From: Garcia nutans
Lineage: Eukaryota > Streptophyta > Magnoliopsida > Malpighiales > Euphorbiaceae
Direction of reading: 5' to 3'
Assembly (NCBI GenBank): GCA_947685225.1
Contig: CANTUV010000077.1
Span: 1,376,501 to 1,440,500, forward strand
DNA: 64,000 nucleotides
Under the pieces are notes generated by a model. It had not been told where the DNA came from. It saw only the letters and a program-made list of their open reading frames with translations, and did no database searches. This document shows, one piece after another, positions 1 to 11,209 of this stretch (positions are counted from its first letter, which is position 1; each line of letters starts with the position of its first letter). The translations under genes were made by a program, and so were the position numbers.

Positions 1-593
1 TAATTTATTATGAAAATAGAACTTGGTTTAGTTATTTTGAATTTTGTAAAATAAAATTCATGCGAGTAAAATGAACATTTTCATTTATACCAAATCTGAA
101 ATCATATTCCATAAGTTTTATGGATTCATTTATGCCAAACAAGGCTGCGATTGTAAAAAAAAAGCTAATTCTCCACTCTATTTTCTACTTTGTAAAGCAA
201 ATAAATTTAGCAATGAAGATCATTAACTACATTGGAAGAGAACCAAAAGACATATTTGTCTGAAAAGTATGTGACCCAATCCAGCTCTGAGGATGTTTTC
301 TTTTTCCCGACTTTGTTGTCTACTGTCCTTTTTTTTCCTAATTTCTAGATACTAGACCCAGGCAGGGCCCTTTTAAAATGTATCGAGCTACAGTTACCTA
401 GTGAATGCACAACTGTATTCACAGAAACTTAAGGTACTCTCTATAAAGCCAATTGAATCATCCATGCAGGATATATTATCCTTCACCAAAACCATCCACT
501 TTTTAATTTGCAAATGAAGTTATAGAGATAAATGAATAAGACAGCAGCAAAGATGCAATAGAGGAAGGGTGAGATTCTATGATATCCACGTAC
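1..593 (-). other. Intron of the SRPK gene, incomplete at the left edge
   Basis: Read on the minus strand, a GT donor at 593-592 closes the second visible kinase exon. The remaining 590 bases are AT-rich, and I find nothing resembling the next conserved SRPK block (the segment after the FDPHSGDNYDKDE motif). The following exon must lie beyond the left edge, so this is part of an intron longer than 590 bases. Confidence 0.6.
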
Positions 594-2386
594 CTCATCC
601 TTATCATAGTTGTCACCACTGTGAGGATCAAAGAGAACATCACCAGTGGCCAGCTCAAAGCAAATACAAGCAAAAGACCAAAGATCTGATGGAGTTGAGT
701 ATTTAGATCCGAGAATAACCTCTGGGCACCTATACTGCCTTGTCTGAATATCACTTGTAAATTGTTTGTATGTCCAACAAGCATTTCCAAAATCAACCAA
801 TTTGCACTTTAGATCAACTGCTGACAACAGCTTTTGCCTTGTGGAAGAGCTGCCCCTTCTATGACCACATGTTTCTTGACAAGCATCCTTTTTTTCTTCA
901 CTCTTTGTTATTTCATCTTTAATCACAGAAATATTTGATTGTTCATCAACGGAATCTTCAGAAGATTTTGCATCAGTATAAGAATCTTCTGCACCAGGTG
1001 TTTCAGGATCAGCATCCTCAGAAGCTTCTTCCCCTGCACAAATCTGTGTTGCCTTCTTAGCTTTCTTTCGAATTTTCTTTTTCTGATTCTTGGTCAAGTC
1101 CCCATTTGAACTCTTACTGTATTTTGAAGCAGCAGATTCAGTAACAACTTTATTCTTGTTGGTTGGGAGGATGAGAGGTGTGCCCGATTTACAAGGATTT
1201 TTAGATGGATCTATTGTTGACAAAAGCAAGATATTCTCTGGCTTTAAATCAGTGTGAATAATTGAAAGCTGCTGATGCAAGTATTCCAAACCCACCAAAA
1301 TATGAAAACATATTTCTTTAACCACATGTAAAGGAAGCCCTCGATAATCACTATACTTAATAAGGGTCAACAGATTGTCTCCTAAGAACTCAAAAACCAT
1401 GCATACATGATGTCCATTAGGTCCAGAATGCTTAAAATTATCAAACAGCTTCACGACACATTTCTTGTCATCTGGGTCTCCCTCGGCAATCTGCTTAAGA
1501 ATCTTTATCTCATCCATTGCTGCCTCAGTGTAGTGTTGAGCACTCTTTTGAACTTTCAAAGCTACATATCGCTACAAACAATGGATTTTTCATGTTGTTA
1601 AAGAGACAAACTAAAACTAATGAGAAGTGCCAGAATCAGTTTCTAGAACAAGAGTTTAAAAATATATATATAGAAAGAAAGTACCTTGCTAACTAAATCT
1701 TGAAGGACTACAAAAGGAACAAAAACAATTAAGTCTAGAAAAATAATCAACTTCATTGAACTTTAAAACCTTCAATAAACCTAAACCTTAAGAAACTAAA
1801 ACTTCAACATGATTAAGCTTCATGCACAATCATAATGGCTCATATTAGTACTCTAATTGGCATGCTAAAGCAACGGAACATCTAATAATCACTGACATTG
1901 TAACTTATACATTGACATTTTTCTGCCCTTTAGCAAAGTGAACATTATGTACTATAGACAATTATACAAAGAATACAACGTACTCTATTGAGATGTGTCG
2001 CACCAGTATTCACTTTCCTGAGCATTCTCAGCAGACAATCAGAGTAATACTCAAAAAACACAGAAAACAACGAAGTTTCACTTTATACACCTCTTCTTTT
2101 CCCAAATATTCTCTCCCACCAAAATACAACATTCAAATCATTGACCTGAAAAGAAAAAGAAAAACTAACATAAAAATTAGCATACCAATCCCTGTACATC
2201 CCAAGCAAGCCAAACAGTAGAGAAATGGCCCCAACCAAGCCTGCTCTGCACCACATAACGTCCATTCTTGAATTTTTCCCCAATTTGAACCGCATGGTAT
2301 CCTCCCCTCCTGTAATCTTCTGTTCCCTCATCCTCAGAAGTGTAATTACTAGCATCACTGTGGTTTCCATTTCTATCCTCCGCCAT
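594..2386 (-). CDS. SRPK: SRPK-type serine/arginine-protein kinase, 5' two exons (gene partial)
   Basis: SR-protein kinases phosphorylate RS-rich splicing factors and so affect pre-mRNA splicing and SR-protein localisation. Exon 1 is 2386-2186 (67 codons, starting at the ATG that gives MAEDRNG). The intron is 2185-1572 (GTATG to TAG). Exon 2 is 1571-594 (326 codons). I see the glycine loop LGWGHFSTVW, the ATP lysine in VALK (about residue 73), the catalytic HTDLKPEN (Asp about 175) and the DFG aspartate in VDFGNAC (about 327). About 135 residues of low-complexity spacer split the kinase lobes, which is the hallmark of SRPKs; it contains a very basic stretch (about 229-241) and acidic, Ser-rich segments. 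The C-terminal part of the kinase lies off the window. No frame damage is visible. The family call is firm; the exact paralogue is not resolved. Confidence 0.93.
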
Positions 2387-2728
2387 TAAAGAACCAAAAA
2401 AGACAGAAATTCTTGATAAAAAATGAGAAACCTGAGGTGGGTTTATAGTCAGAGACGACTGAAACCAAGAAAGTATTAGCAAGATTGACAAAATGGGTAA
2501 TGAGTTGAAAAACCTTGAAAAATTTGACAAGTGGGGTAAACAAAATAATGGATTTTGATTCAATTCATGAGGTTTCTTGGTTCAATCCAAGAAAATACTC
2601 AAATGGGTAAGCAAATTAATCGAATTTGAACTAACTTTGATTTATTCTGAGAGCAAAACTGGTGGTTGTAGCGGTGGTGGTTGCGGTAGAAATCAAACGA
2701 CAGCAATAGTAACAAAAAAAAAAAAAGA

Positions 2729-2737
2729 ATTAGGGTT
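2729..2737 (-). promoter_or_regulatory. Telo-box (AAACCCTAA) upstream of the SRPK start
   Basis: On the minus strand this reads AAACCCTAA, about 340 bases upstream of the kinase ATG. In plants this motif is common in the 5' leaders and proximal promoters of housekeeping and translation-related genes. Its role here is inferred from position only. Confidence 0.4.
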
Positions 2738-2810
2738 TTTGAAGAGTTTATTAATCTTGCCGGGAAATCAAGGAAACGAATTTTATTTTATTTATGTGCT
2801 TAATAAATAG

Positions 2811-4073
2811 AGAATGATATGGGTACGTGGGTTCCATCATTCAGCTTAGTTTTACATTTTTGAAAAAAAAATTAAAAAAATTATTGAAAACATTTTTGAA
2901 AGTTAAAATTTTAAAATCATGATTTAAAAGACTCATTAAGTTAATAGTTTTTAAATTATAAAATTATCATAAAAATTATACTATAAAGATTAAATTAGTT
3001 AAAATAAATAAAAAATAAAGTTATATCGTAATTTATGAAATAATGGCAAATCATAAAAGGTGACAAATCGATTTCTTTCTTTTTTTTGCTCTTATAGCCT
3101 TGTCTCCTTCTCTTTGATAATTATTTATTTAATTTGTTTATATTTATAATAAATTAATCTACTTATTTTTGTTTAAATTGTAATGAATTAATTAATTTAA
3201 TTTAATTTAATTTGCTTTTTATTTTCTTCAATGAATCATTGTTCTATTCTGGGTTTTTTTTTTCTGTTATTTTGCTCTCATAAACAAATTATATATGAGT
3301 CATAATATGTAATTTATTTTTGTTTTGTTATTTTGCTTTTCTATTGAAGGTTCAAAACTCGGTTCATGAATTAAATTAAAGACGTTTCTTTAAAAATATT
3401 TTAAAAAATAAAAATATTTTAAAAAATATTTATTTTTTTAATTTATAAATATTTTTTTAACTTTCAATTTTAAAAATATTAATTTTTAAAGATATTTTTA
3501 ATATATATTTAGTATAATAAAAATATATTTTAGTTTCAAAGTTCGAAGTTATACATGGAGTATATATTTAATATACATATATATAATATGATATTTTTAA
3601 AAAATATGTTATATATTGTAATTTTCTCTAAATGAAACTGATAATTAAATTCAAAATTATTTTTTAATAATTAAGATATATAATATATATATATATATAT
3701 ATATTTGTGACAATAATAGGAGATTGTATATATTAAAGCCTCATGTAAGAACTTAGAACACCATGGCTAGAAACTGAAGTGGACATGAGCAGCAGTTTCA
3801 GCAAAAGAAAGACCAGCTTGTGCTAGTAAGTGCTAGCAATGGCTGCTTGATTTGCAGTCCTCCTGAAAAAAAACAACCCAATTATATATCTATTAGAAAT
3901 ACTACTCAACAAGACTCTACAATATTATCAAACAACAACAAACCAAAAATAAAATTTTTTTTTTGAATCATCCAATATCCGAAACATTACATGACTAATC
4001 CGGATTCTAGCATTGTTGGGTCTCAAAGGAGGCTGTTTTTTTAGCGGAGTTTGTTCCATTCACAAGGCTCGAA
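2811..4073. other. AT-rich intergenic DNA upstream of the SRPK gene
   Basis: The stretch is very AT-rich, with homopolymer runs and a TA microsatellite near 3680-3705. From about 3740 to 3876 the minus strand is richer in GC and shows a polypyrimidine-TTTCAG acceptor-like site followed by GAGGACTGC. This could be the last exon or 3' end of an unidentified gene that continues on the far side of the copia insertion (see 10799-11100). Otherwise I see no gene. Confidence 0.4.
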
Positions 4074-4078
4074 CATGA

Positions 4079-4786
4079 TGTTGGATTATTTATATGGACT
4101 AATATTTATACATTAAATATAACATTAGGTTAAAATAATTTTATGTCATATATATATACTATCATAAAAGGTTTGGCCCAAATATTAAAGTGATCTAATT
4201 TGGTTTAGGTTAATTATGGGCATATTTAAGGTTGTAAAGTATGGGTCTATATGTGTAGATACTTTAATGTAATTTCTAATTTTATGATGGGCTAAATTAG
4301 AAATAAAGACATTAGGGTTATGGTCCCCAAATTATGTGTTTGAGTTTCTTCTTATATATATCCCATCATATATAAGATAAAGAGAGAGGAAGAAGTCTTA
4401 AGAGCTAAGATTTCTAAAGTCTTAAGAGCTAAGATTTCTAAAGTCTTAAGAGCTAAGATTTCTAAAGTCTTAAGAGTTAAGATTTCTAAAGTCTTAAGAG
4501 TTAAGATTTCAAAAATCTTATAAAAAAAAAGATTTCTAAAGTCTTAAGAGATAAGGAGTTTTCTCTAAAAACTAAAACCTCTCAAACACGTCAATTTGGA
4601 AGATCAAAACCATAAGGCTAAGGATTCAGATCTTCCATATGGATTCAGGTACGCTTCCGCTTTTAGTTTTATTTAACTATTCTTGATGATTGAACATGAA
4701 TGATCTTGGATTGATGATGGTTTTCATCAATTGATTTTGATCCTACCTATTGATGATGGTTTTCATCAATAGATTTTGATCCTACA
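4079..4786 (+). repeat. 5' LTR of the copia element (708 bp)
   Basis: It starts with TG and ends with CA, as LTRs do. It contains a 24-bp tandem repeat beginning near 4394 (five units, plus a degenerate later copy near 4537) and a TATATA-rich segment near 4353-4373 just upstream of the repeats, which may hold the promoter. It matches the 3' LTR at 10109-10793 almost base for base, except for one extra 24-bp unit. Confidence 0.97.
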
Positions 4787-4788
4787 AT

Positions 4789-4800
4789 TGGTATCAGAGC
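4789..4800 (+). promoter_or_regulatory. Primer-binding site, initiator-Met tRNA type
   Basis: TGGTATCAGAGC lies two bases after the end of the 5' LTR. This is the standard complement of the 3' end of plant initiator methionine tRNA used to prime reverse transcription in copia elements. Confidence 0.95.
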
Positions 4801-5582
4801 TTTTCATGTTTAATCATTGAGATTCAAGTTATTTTATTGTTGTTTTGGATATGGATTAAGACTTGGTTCATTATTGTTGTTTTGGATATGGATTAAGACT
4901 TGGTTCATTTATGGATATGTGTTTTGGTTAAATTGAGTTGTGATTTGTATAGTATATGTTTGTGGTTTTGTGGATATGTAGAAATATTTCTTCATATGGG
5001 TCCCATTAATTAATTATGTGTTGAAATATTTTCTTCATATAGGTCCCATTAATTATTACATGTTGAAATTTAGAAAAATATGTATTTGACATGTTTGGAC
5101 ATTGATTAAATATATTTTATCAATTAATTTTGGATTTTGGGAATTTTAGATTTAAATAATAGAAAGATTATATATATATATTGAGATAAATTGATTGACA
5201 CAATAAGGCTCGCCAAAGTAAACTTAGTGGAGATTAATTTATTTTAAATATATAAAGAGTTAAGTGTGTGTGACTAATGTGAATATAAATTGGCCCAAAG
5301 GAAAGTTTATATTCAACATAATCACATATGCTCTTGTGGTGATAAATATGTGATGATTATTTGGTTTTACATGTGAGCAATAAATCAGCCCAAAGGAGGA
5401 TATATTGTTTGGCATGTTAATTTATCATCAATATTTAATTGCTACGCCAAGATACCACTTGCAAGTTAATATTTTATCCAAAGATAAAATTTTAATGGAG
5501 TGTCCGGTATCTTGAGATGGGATTTACCATTATTTAAATTTATTATTCAATTTCAGTTATACTTTGGAAATATGTTAGTATA

Positions 5583-8500
5583 TTGATTGTTTGTTTTGTT
5601 TTGGATTCAGTTAATGCTACCGCAGCTAATATTTCTGCCAATATTAATTCGGTTCCTATGTTAAATGGCACAAATTTTAAGGCATGGCAAGAGAGCGTAC
5701 TTATCACTCTCGGAGTCATGAATCTAGACTATGCGATTAGAGTTCCGAAACCCGATGATCTTACTGATAAGAGTACCTCTGAGGAAAAGAGGGAGATGGA
5801 AAAGTGGGAAAGGTCTAATCGCATAAGTCTTATGATCATTAAGCGTGCTGTTCCAGAAGATTTTAGGGGCACTATGTCTGATCAAGTGGATATTGCTAAG
5901 GGTTTCCTTGAGGATATAGAGAAAAGATTTGCTAAGAATGAAAAGGCTGAAACTAGTACAATCTTAGCAAAACTTATCTCTATGAGGTATACAGGTAAAG
6001 GAAACATAAGGGAGTACATTATGGAAATGTCACATCTTGCTTCAAAGTTAAAAGCACTTAACTTGACCTTGTCTGAGGACTTGTTAGTGCATTTGGTTTT
6101 GATATCTCTTCCAGCACAGTTTAGCCAGTTTAAGGTGAGCTATAATTGCCAAAAGGAATCTTGGTCACTTAATGAGCTCATCTCACACTGTGTTCAGGAA
6201 GAGGATAGAATGAAGCAAGAAAAGATACCAAGTGCTCATTTAGCTTCCACTTCTAAGGACAAAAGGAAAGACAATAAAAGAAAGAAAAATAAGGAAGCTG
6301 CAGAAGCGCCACAAAAGAAACAAAATAAGGAACAAAATCAGATTACTTGTTTCTTCTGTGGTGCTCCAGGTCATGTTAAGAAGCATTGTACCAATTATCA
6401 TGCATGGCGTGTGAAAAAGGGTAAGCTTCTTAATTTTGTTTGTTCAGAGGTTAATTTGACTTCTGTGCCTAGACACACATGGTGGATAGATTCTGGTGCA
6501 ACAACTCACATCAGTGTGTCTATGCAGGGTTGCCTGAGTTACCGAAAGCCTAATGATGTTGAAAGATACATCTACGTTGGCAACGGACAGGAGATTGAAG
6601 TTGAAGCAATTGGGACATTTAAATTATTATTAAGAACTGGACTTTATTTGGATTTGAATGAGACTTTTGTTGTACCGTCTTTTAGATGGAATTTGATTTC
6701 TGTTTCTGTATTGGACAAATTTGGTTTTTCTTGCTCATTTGGAGATGGAAAATTTAGTCTTTTTCAAAATTCAAATTTATTTGGTTCCGGTTCTTTGTCT
6801 GGTCATGATAATCTATATATGATTGATACAGTTGCTTCATTTCATGAATCCTTGTCTATTAATACAATAGGCATAAAACGCAAATTAACAAATGAGAATT
6901 TAGCTTCGTTATGGCACAAGAGACTAGGTCACATCTCTAAAAAGAGAATTGAGAGACTTGTGTCTGACGGTATTCTTGATCCCCTTGATTTTACAGATTT
7001 TGATGTGTGTATAAACTGTATCAAGGGAAAACAAACAAATGTGCGGAGATTTGGTGCCAACAGGAAATCAAACGTCTTAGAACTAATACACACAGATATT
7101 TGTGGTCCATTCCCTAAGGTTTCTTGGAATGGACAACAATACTTTATTTCGTTCATAGACGATTTTACACGATATGGCTACCTTTATCTCTTACATGAGA
7201 AATCGCAATCCCTGGACATGTTCAAAAGTTATAAGGCTGAAGTTGAGAACCAACTCAACAAAAGGATTAAAAGCGTTAGATCTGACCGTGGTGGTGAATA
7301 CTATGGTAGATATGACGGTTCAGGTGAACAATGTCCATGCCCATTTGCGAAATTCCTAGAGGAATGTGGTATTGTCCCACAGTACACCATGCCTGGTTCA
7401 CCCACTATGAATGGTGTAGCTGAAAGACGAAACAGAACACTTAAGGATATGGTAAGGAGTATGATTAGTCATTCTACCTTACCAGAATCACTCTGGGGAG
7501 AGGCATTAAAGACTGCAGCTTATATACTCAATAGAGTTCCAACTAAGGCAACTGCAAAAACTCCATATGAACTTTGGACAGGTAAAAAGCCTAGTCTTAA
7601 GCATTTGCATATATGGGGATGTCCAGCTGAGGCAAGGCCTTACAGGCCAAATGAAAAGAAACTGGACTCAAGAACTGTCAGTTGTTACTTTATTGGATAT
7701 TCTGAAAGATCCAGGGGTTACAAATTTTATGATCCCACAACTAAGGCTATATTTGAGACGGGAAATGCCCGATTTTTTGAGGATGTTGAGTTTGCAAGGG
7801 GAGAAAGAGTTAAAGACTTTGACTTTGAAGAGTAATATGTAAATATTCCTTTAATTGCTCTTGACAATAATCAAGAACAATACTCCATACCTGATATTGT
7901 TCAAGATGCAATTCCAGACAATGTCATTGAATCTCCCACTCAAGTTCAAGAAATTGTTCCAGAAGAACAAACTCTACAACCTCAAGAAATATTGCCATTA
8001 AGAAGATCCACTAGAGAGAGAAGGAATGCAATACCAGATGATTATATTGTATTTCTCCAAGAACATGAGGTTGACATTGGAGTGATGGAAGATGATCCAA
8101 TCAACTTTCATCAAGCCATGGAAAGTCCTAACTCTCAAAAGTGGATTAATGCCATGAATGAAGAGATAAAGTCCATGAGCGATAATGACGTATGGGATCT
8201 TGTCCCATTGCCTGAAGGTTCGAAACCCATTGGTTGTAAATGGATTTTTAAAACCAAGAGGGATTCGAAAGGTAATGTGGAGAGGTACAAAGCACGTCTT
8301 GTTGCTAAGGGCTTTACACAGAAAGAAGGCATTGATTATAAAGAGACTTTCTCTCCAGTTTCCTCGAAAGACTCTTTTAGGATTATAATGGCTTTAGTGG
8401 CATATTTTGATCTTAAGTTACATCAGATGGATGTTAAGACTGCGTTTCTCAATGGCAATATTGATGAAACAATTTATATGGTGCAACCAGAAAATTTTGT

Positions 8501-9677
8501 ATCGGGTGATGTAAAGTCTATGGTTTGCAAATTAAAGAAATCCATCTATGGACTTAAACAAGCGTCTCGACAATGGTATTACAAGTTTCATCAAGTTGTC
8601 ATCTCATTTGGTTTTGAGGTGAATTTGGTTGATGATTCTATATACCATAAGTTCAGTGGGAGTAAGTATATTTTTCTGGTTTTATATGTTGATGACATAT
8701 TGCTTGCCAGTAATGATATAGGCTTATTGCATGAAACCAAGAGATTTCTAGCTAAGAACTTTGAGATGAAAGATCTTGGTAATGCATCTTTTGTATTAGG
8801 AATCCAAATACATCGAGATCGCTCTCAAGGTGTACTTGGATTATCACAAAAGGCCTATATTGAAAAGGTTTTAAAGAGATTTGGCATGCAAGACTGTAAA
8901 CCAGGAGATACCCCTGTGGCTAAAGGGGATAAGTTTAGTCTTGATCAGTGTCCTAAAAATATCTTTGAGGAAAAGGAAATGCAGAAGATTCCTTATGCTT
9001 CAGTAGTAGGGAGTCTGATGTATGCACAAGTTTGTACGCGTCCGGATATTGGGTACATTTGTGGAATGTTAGGCAGATATTTGAGTAATCCAGGAATGGA
9101 TCACTGGAAGGCAGCCAAAAGAGTTATGCGGTACTTACAGAGAACAAAACATCATATGCTCACATATAGAAAGTCGGATAAATTAGAGATTCTTGGATAT
9201 TCAGATTTCGACTTTGCTGGATGCCAAGATAGCAAGAAGTCTACATTAGGTTATGTTTATCTGCTTGCTGGTGGAGCTATTTCCTGGAAAAGTGCTAAAC
9301 AGTCACTTGTAGCTCCTTCCACCATGGCAGCTGAATTTGTAGCATGCTATGAAGCATCTAATCATGGAATATGGCTACGTAATTTTGTCACTGGGCTGCG
9401 AATTGTGGATAATATTGAAAGACCACTTAAGTTATTTTGTGACAATAAATCAGCAGTTTTATATTCCAATAACAATAGGAGCTCGTCGAAGTCAAAGCAC
9501 ATTGACATCAAGTTCCTAGTTGTTAAAGAAAGAGTTCAAAGTGGACAGTTGTCTATAGAGCATATTGGTACAAACTCCATGATTGCGGATCCGCTTACTA
9601 AGGGACTACCACCCAAGGTCTTTCATGAGCACACTGCTCATATGGGTGTTACGTCATTTGAAGAAATTCAGTTTTAG
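5583..9677 (+). pseudogene. Copia gag-pol polyprotein frame, interrupted by one nonsense codon
   Basis: The same reading frame runs from about 5583 to 9677 with a single TAA at 7833-7835; the frame before and after it is open and in phase. In order: a gag (UBN2-type) region; a CCHC zinc knuckle (CFFCGAPGHVKKHC, near 6350); the protease motif WIDSGATTH (near 6487); the pre-integrase HKRLGH block; the integrase DDE core (IHTDICGPF, IDDFTRYG, TMNGVAERRNRT); then, after the stop, reverse transcriptase with YVDD (near 8686) and RNase H with the DNKSAV and SKHIDIKF blocks. The stop falls between integrase and reverse transcriptase, so translation would lack the enzymes needed for cDNA synthesis. 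No in-frame ATG exists before 5658, and an ATG at 5614 is out of frame. Both defects are described only and could be specific to this copy. Confidence 0.9.
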
Positions 9678-10108
9678 TGGGAGTTTTGTATTATGCTTTC
9701 TTGTAATAGACAAACTTTGGTTATGTTATGCTTGATTTTCTGCAGAAATAAAGTTTTTCAGTTTATTCCACTTTGATTTTGGCATGATGTGGTTTCATCA
9801 TGGTTTTAGGAGGATCAATTGGAAATAGACATGTTTAGATCACATTGCATGTAATTTCCATGCTACACATCCATACTTGATCTATGTCATTTGGTTATAT
9901 TGGTATATGTAATCAAGGATAATTTTATTATGATGTAACTATAATAAATAATGCCTTGGTTCTATATTGATATAGCTAATGGACGAGATTGTTCAGAAAA
10001 CCATTTGGTTATGATAGATAAGTTTTGAGCTCATAAGGTTATATTATGGCATAAGATTATAAAGTTGTAAAGTTATATTTATGTACAAATATAGTCCAAG
10101 TGGGAGAT
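9678..10108 (+). other. Copia 3' untranslated region ending in the polypurine tract
   Basis: It is non-coding sequence between the RNase H stop and the 3' LTR. The purine-rich AAGTGGGAGA directly before the LTR (about 10098-10108) fits the polypurine tract that primes plus-strand synthesis. Confidence 0.85.
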
Positions 10109-10793
10109 TGTTGGATTATTTATATGGACTAATATTTATACATTAAATATAACATTAGGTTAAAATAATTTTATGTCATATATATATACTATCATAAAAG
10201 GTTTGGCCCAAATATTAAAGTGATCTAATTTGGTTTAGGTTAATTATGTGCATATTTAAGGTTGTAAAGTATGGGTCTATATGTGTAGATACTTTAATGT
10301 AATTTCTAATTTTATGATGGGCTAAATTAGAAATAAAGACATTAGGGTTATGGTCCCCAAATTATGTGTTTGAGTTTCTTCTTATATATATCCCATCATA
10401 TATAAGATAAAGAGAGAGGAAGAAGTCTTAAGAGCTAAGATTTCTAAAGTCTTAAGAGCTAAGATTTCTAAAGTCTTAAGAGCTAAGATTTCTAAAGTCT
10501 TAAGAGTTAAGATTTCAAAAATCTTATAAAAAAAAAAGATTTCTAAAGTCTTAAGAGAGAAGGAGTTTTCTCTAAAAACTAAAACCTCTCAAACACATCA
10601 ATTTGGAAGATCAAAACCATAAGGCTAAGGATTCAGATCTTCCATATGGATTCAGGTACGCTTCCGCTTTTAGTTTTTTTTAACTATTCTTGATGATTGA
10701 ACATGAATGATCTTGGATTGATGATGGTTTTCATCAATTGATTTTGATCCTACCTATTGATGATGGTTTTCATCAATAGATTTTGATCCTGCA
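10109..10793 (+). repeat. 3' LTR of the copia element (685 bp)
   Basis: It starts TG and ends CA, and is followed by the CATGA duplication. It carries four 24-bp repeat units from 10424 where the 5' LTR has five, which together with a one-base A-run difference accounts for the 23-bp length difference. Confidence 0.97.
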
Positions 10794-10798
10794 CATGA

Positions 10799-11100
10799 AA
10801 CCTAACCAAGAACCATTTTTAACATAGCCATGAACTGCTTAAACAACCACCAGGCTTGCAGCCCCATTATTGTTTATTCTGCCATTTTTGGAGCTTTGGC
10901 ACCCACAACGATACCTGTGTTCTTGAACCCATCTGTAGCAGACAATCCTCCACATTGACAAGTGACTAAATATAAAAGCTTCCCCCCATTACATTGTTGA
11001 AGATATATAAGAGCTCGCCCACCAAATTCATCATTTGCTGAAGAAATTTTGCTCTGCCATTTCACACCAACTCCTCGTTTCTATAGTTCCAACACTTCTT
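10799..11100 (-). other. Possible exon of an unidentified gene split by the copia insertion
   Basis: On the minus strand a frame of about 63 codons is open from 11065 to 10874 and has a GC content and composition unlike the flanking AT-rich DNA. It includes a good CAG|GTATCG donor-like site near 10916, so the true coding part may end there. On the other side of the transposon, at about 3870, lies an acceptor-like site on the same strand. I do not recognise the protein. It could equally be a gene fragment or chance. Confidence 0.25.
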
Positions 11101-11209
11101 TATTTTTTTTAATACAGATATGAGGAGCGAAAACCGGTCCTCGTTTGCACTTACTGCAGTGTCCACACTTTTTTAGTTTATTTATAACTTTTATACATAT
11201 AGATAAAAA

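Larger units (their letters stand above)
4074..10798 (+). mobile_element. Complete Ty1/copia LTR retrotransposon with target-site duplication
   Basis: The element spans 4079-10793 and is flanked by the 5-bp duplication CATGA (4074-4078 and 10794-10798). It has two LTRs, a primer-binding site just inside the 5' LTR, a gag-pol frame in the copia order (protease, integrase, reverse transcriptase, RNase H) and a purine-rich tract before the 3' LTR. The LTRs differ by only about five substitutions by eye, one 24-bp repeat unit and a one-base A-run change, so the insertion is young. The leader between the 5' LTR and gag is about 780 bases and contains a 37-bp tandem duplication (4836-4909). Autonomous activity is unlikely because of the nonsense codon in gag-pol, although trans-mobilisation by intact relatives remains possible. 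Confidence 0.97.

Noticed and set aside
503..796. Plus/minus open frames overlapping the SRPK exon
   Set aside because: Shadow frames of the kinase exon with no family signal.
2577..2810. 77-codon plus-strand frame
   Set aside because: Lies in the upstream leader or promoter of the SRPK gene and has low-complexity composition.
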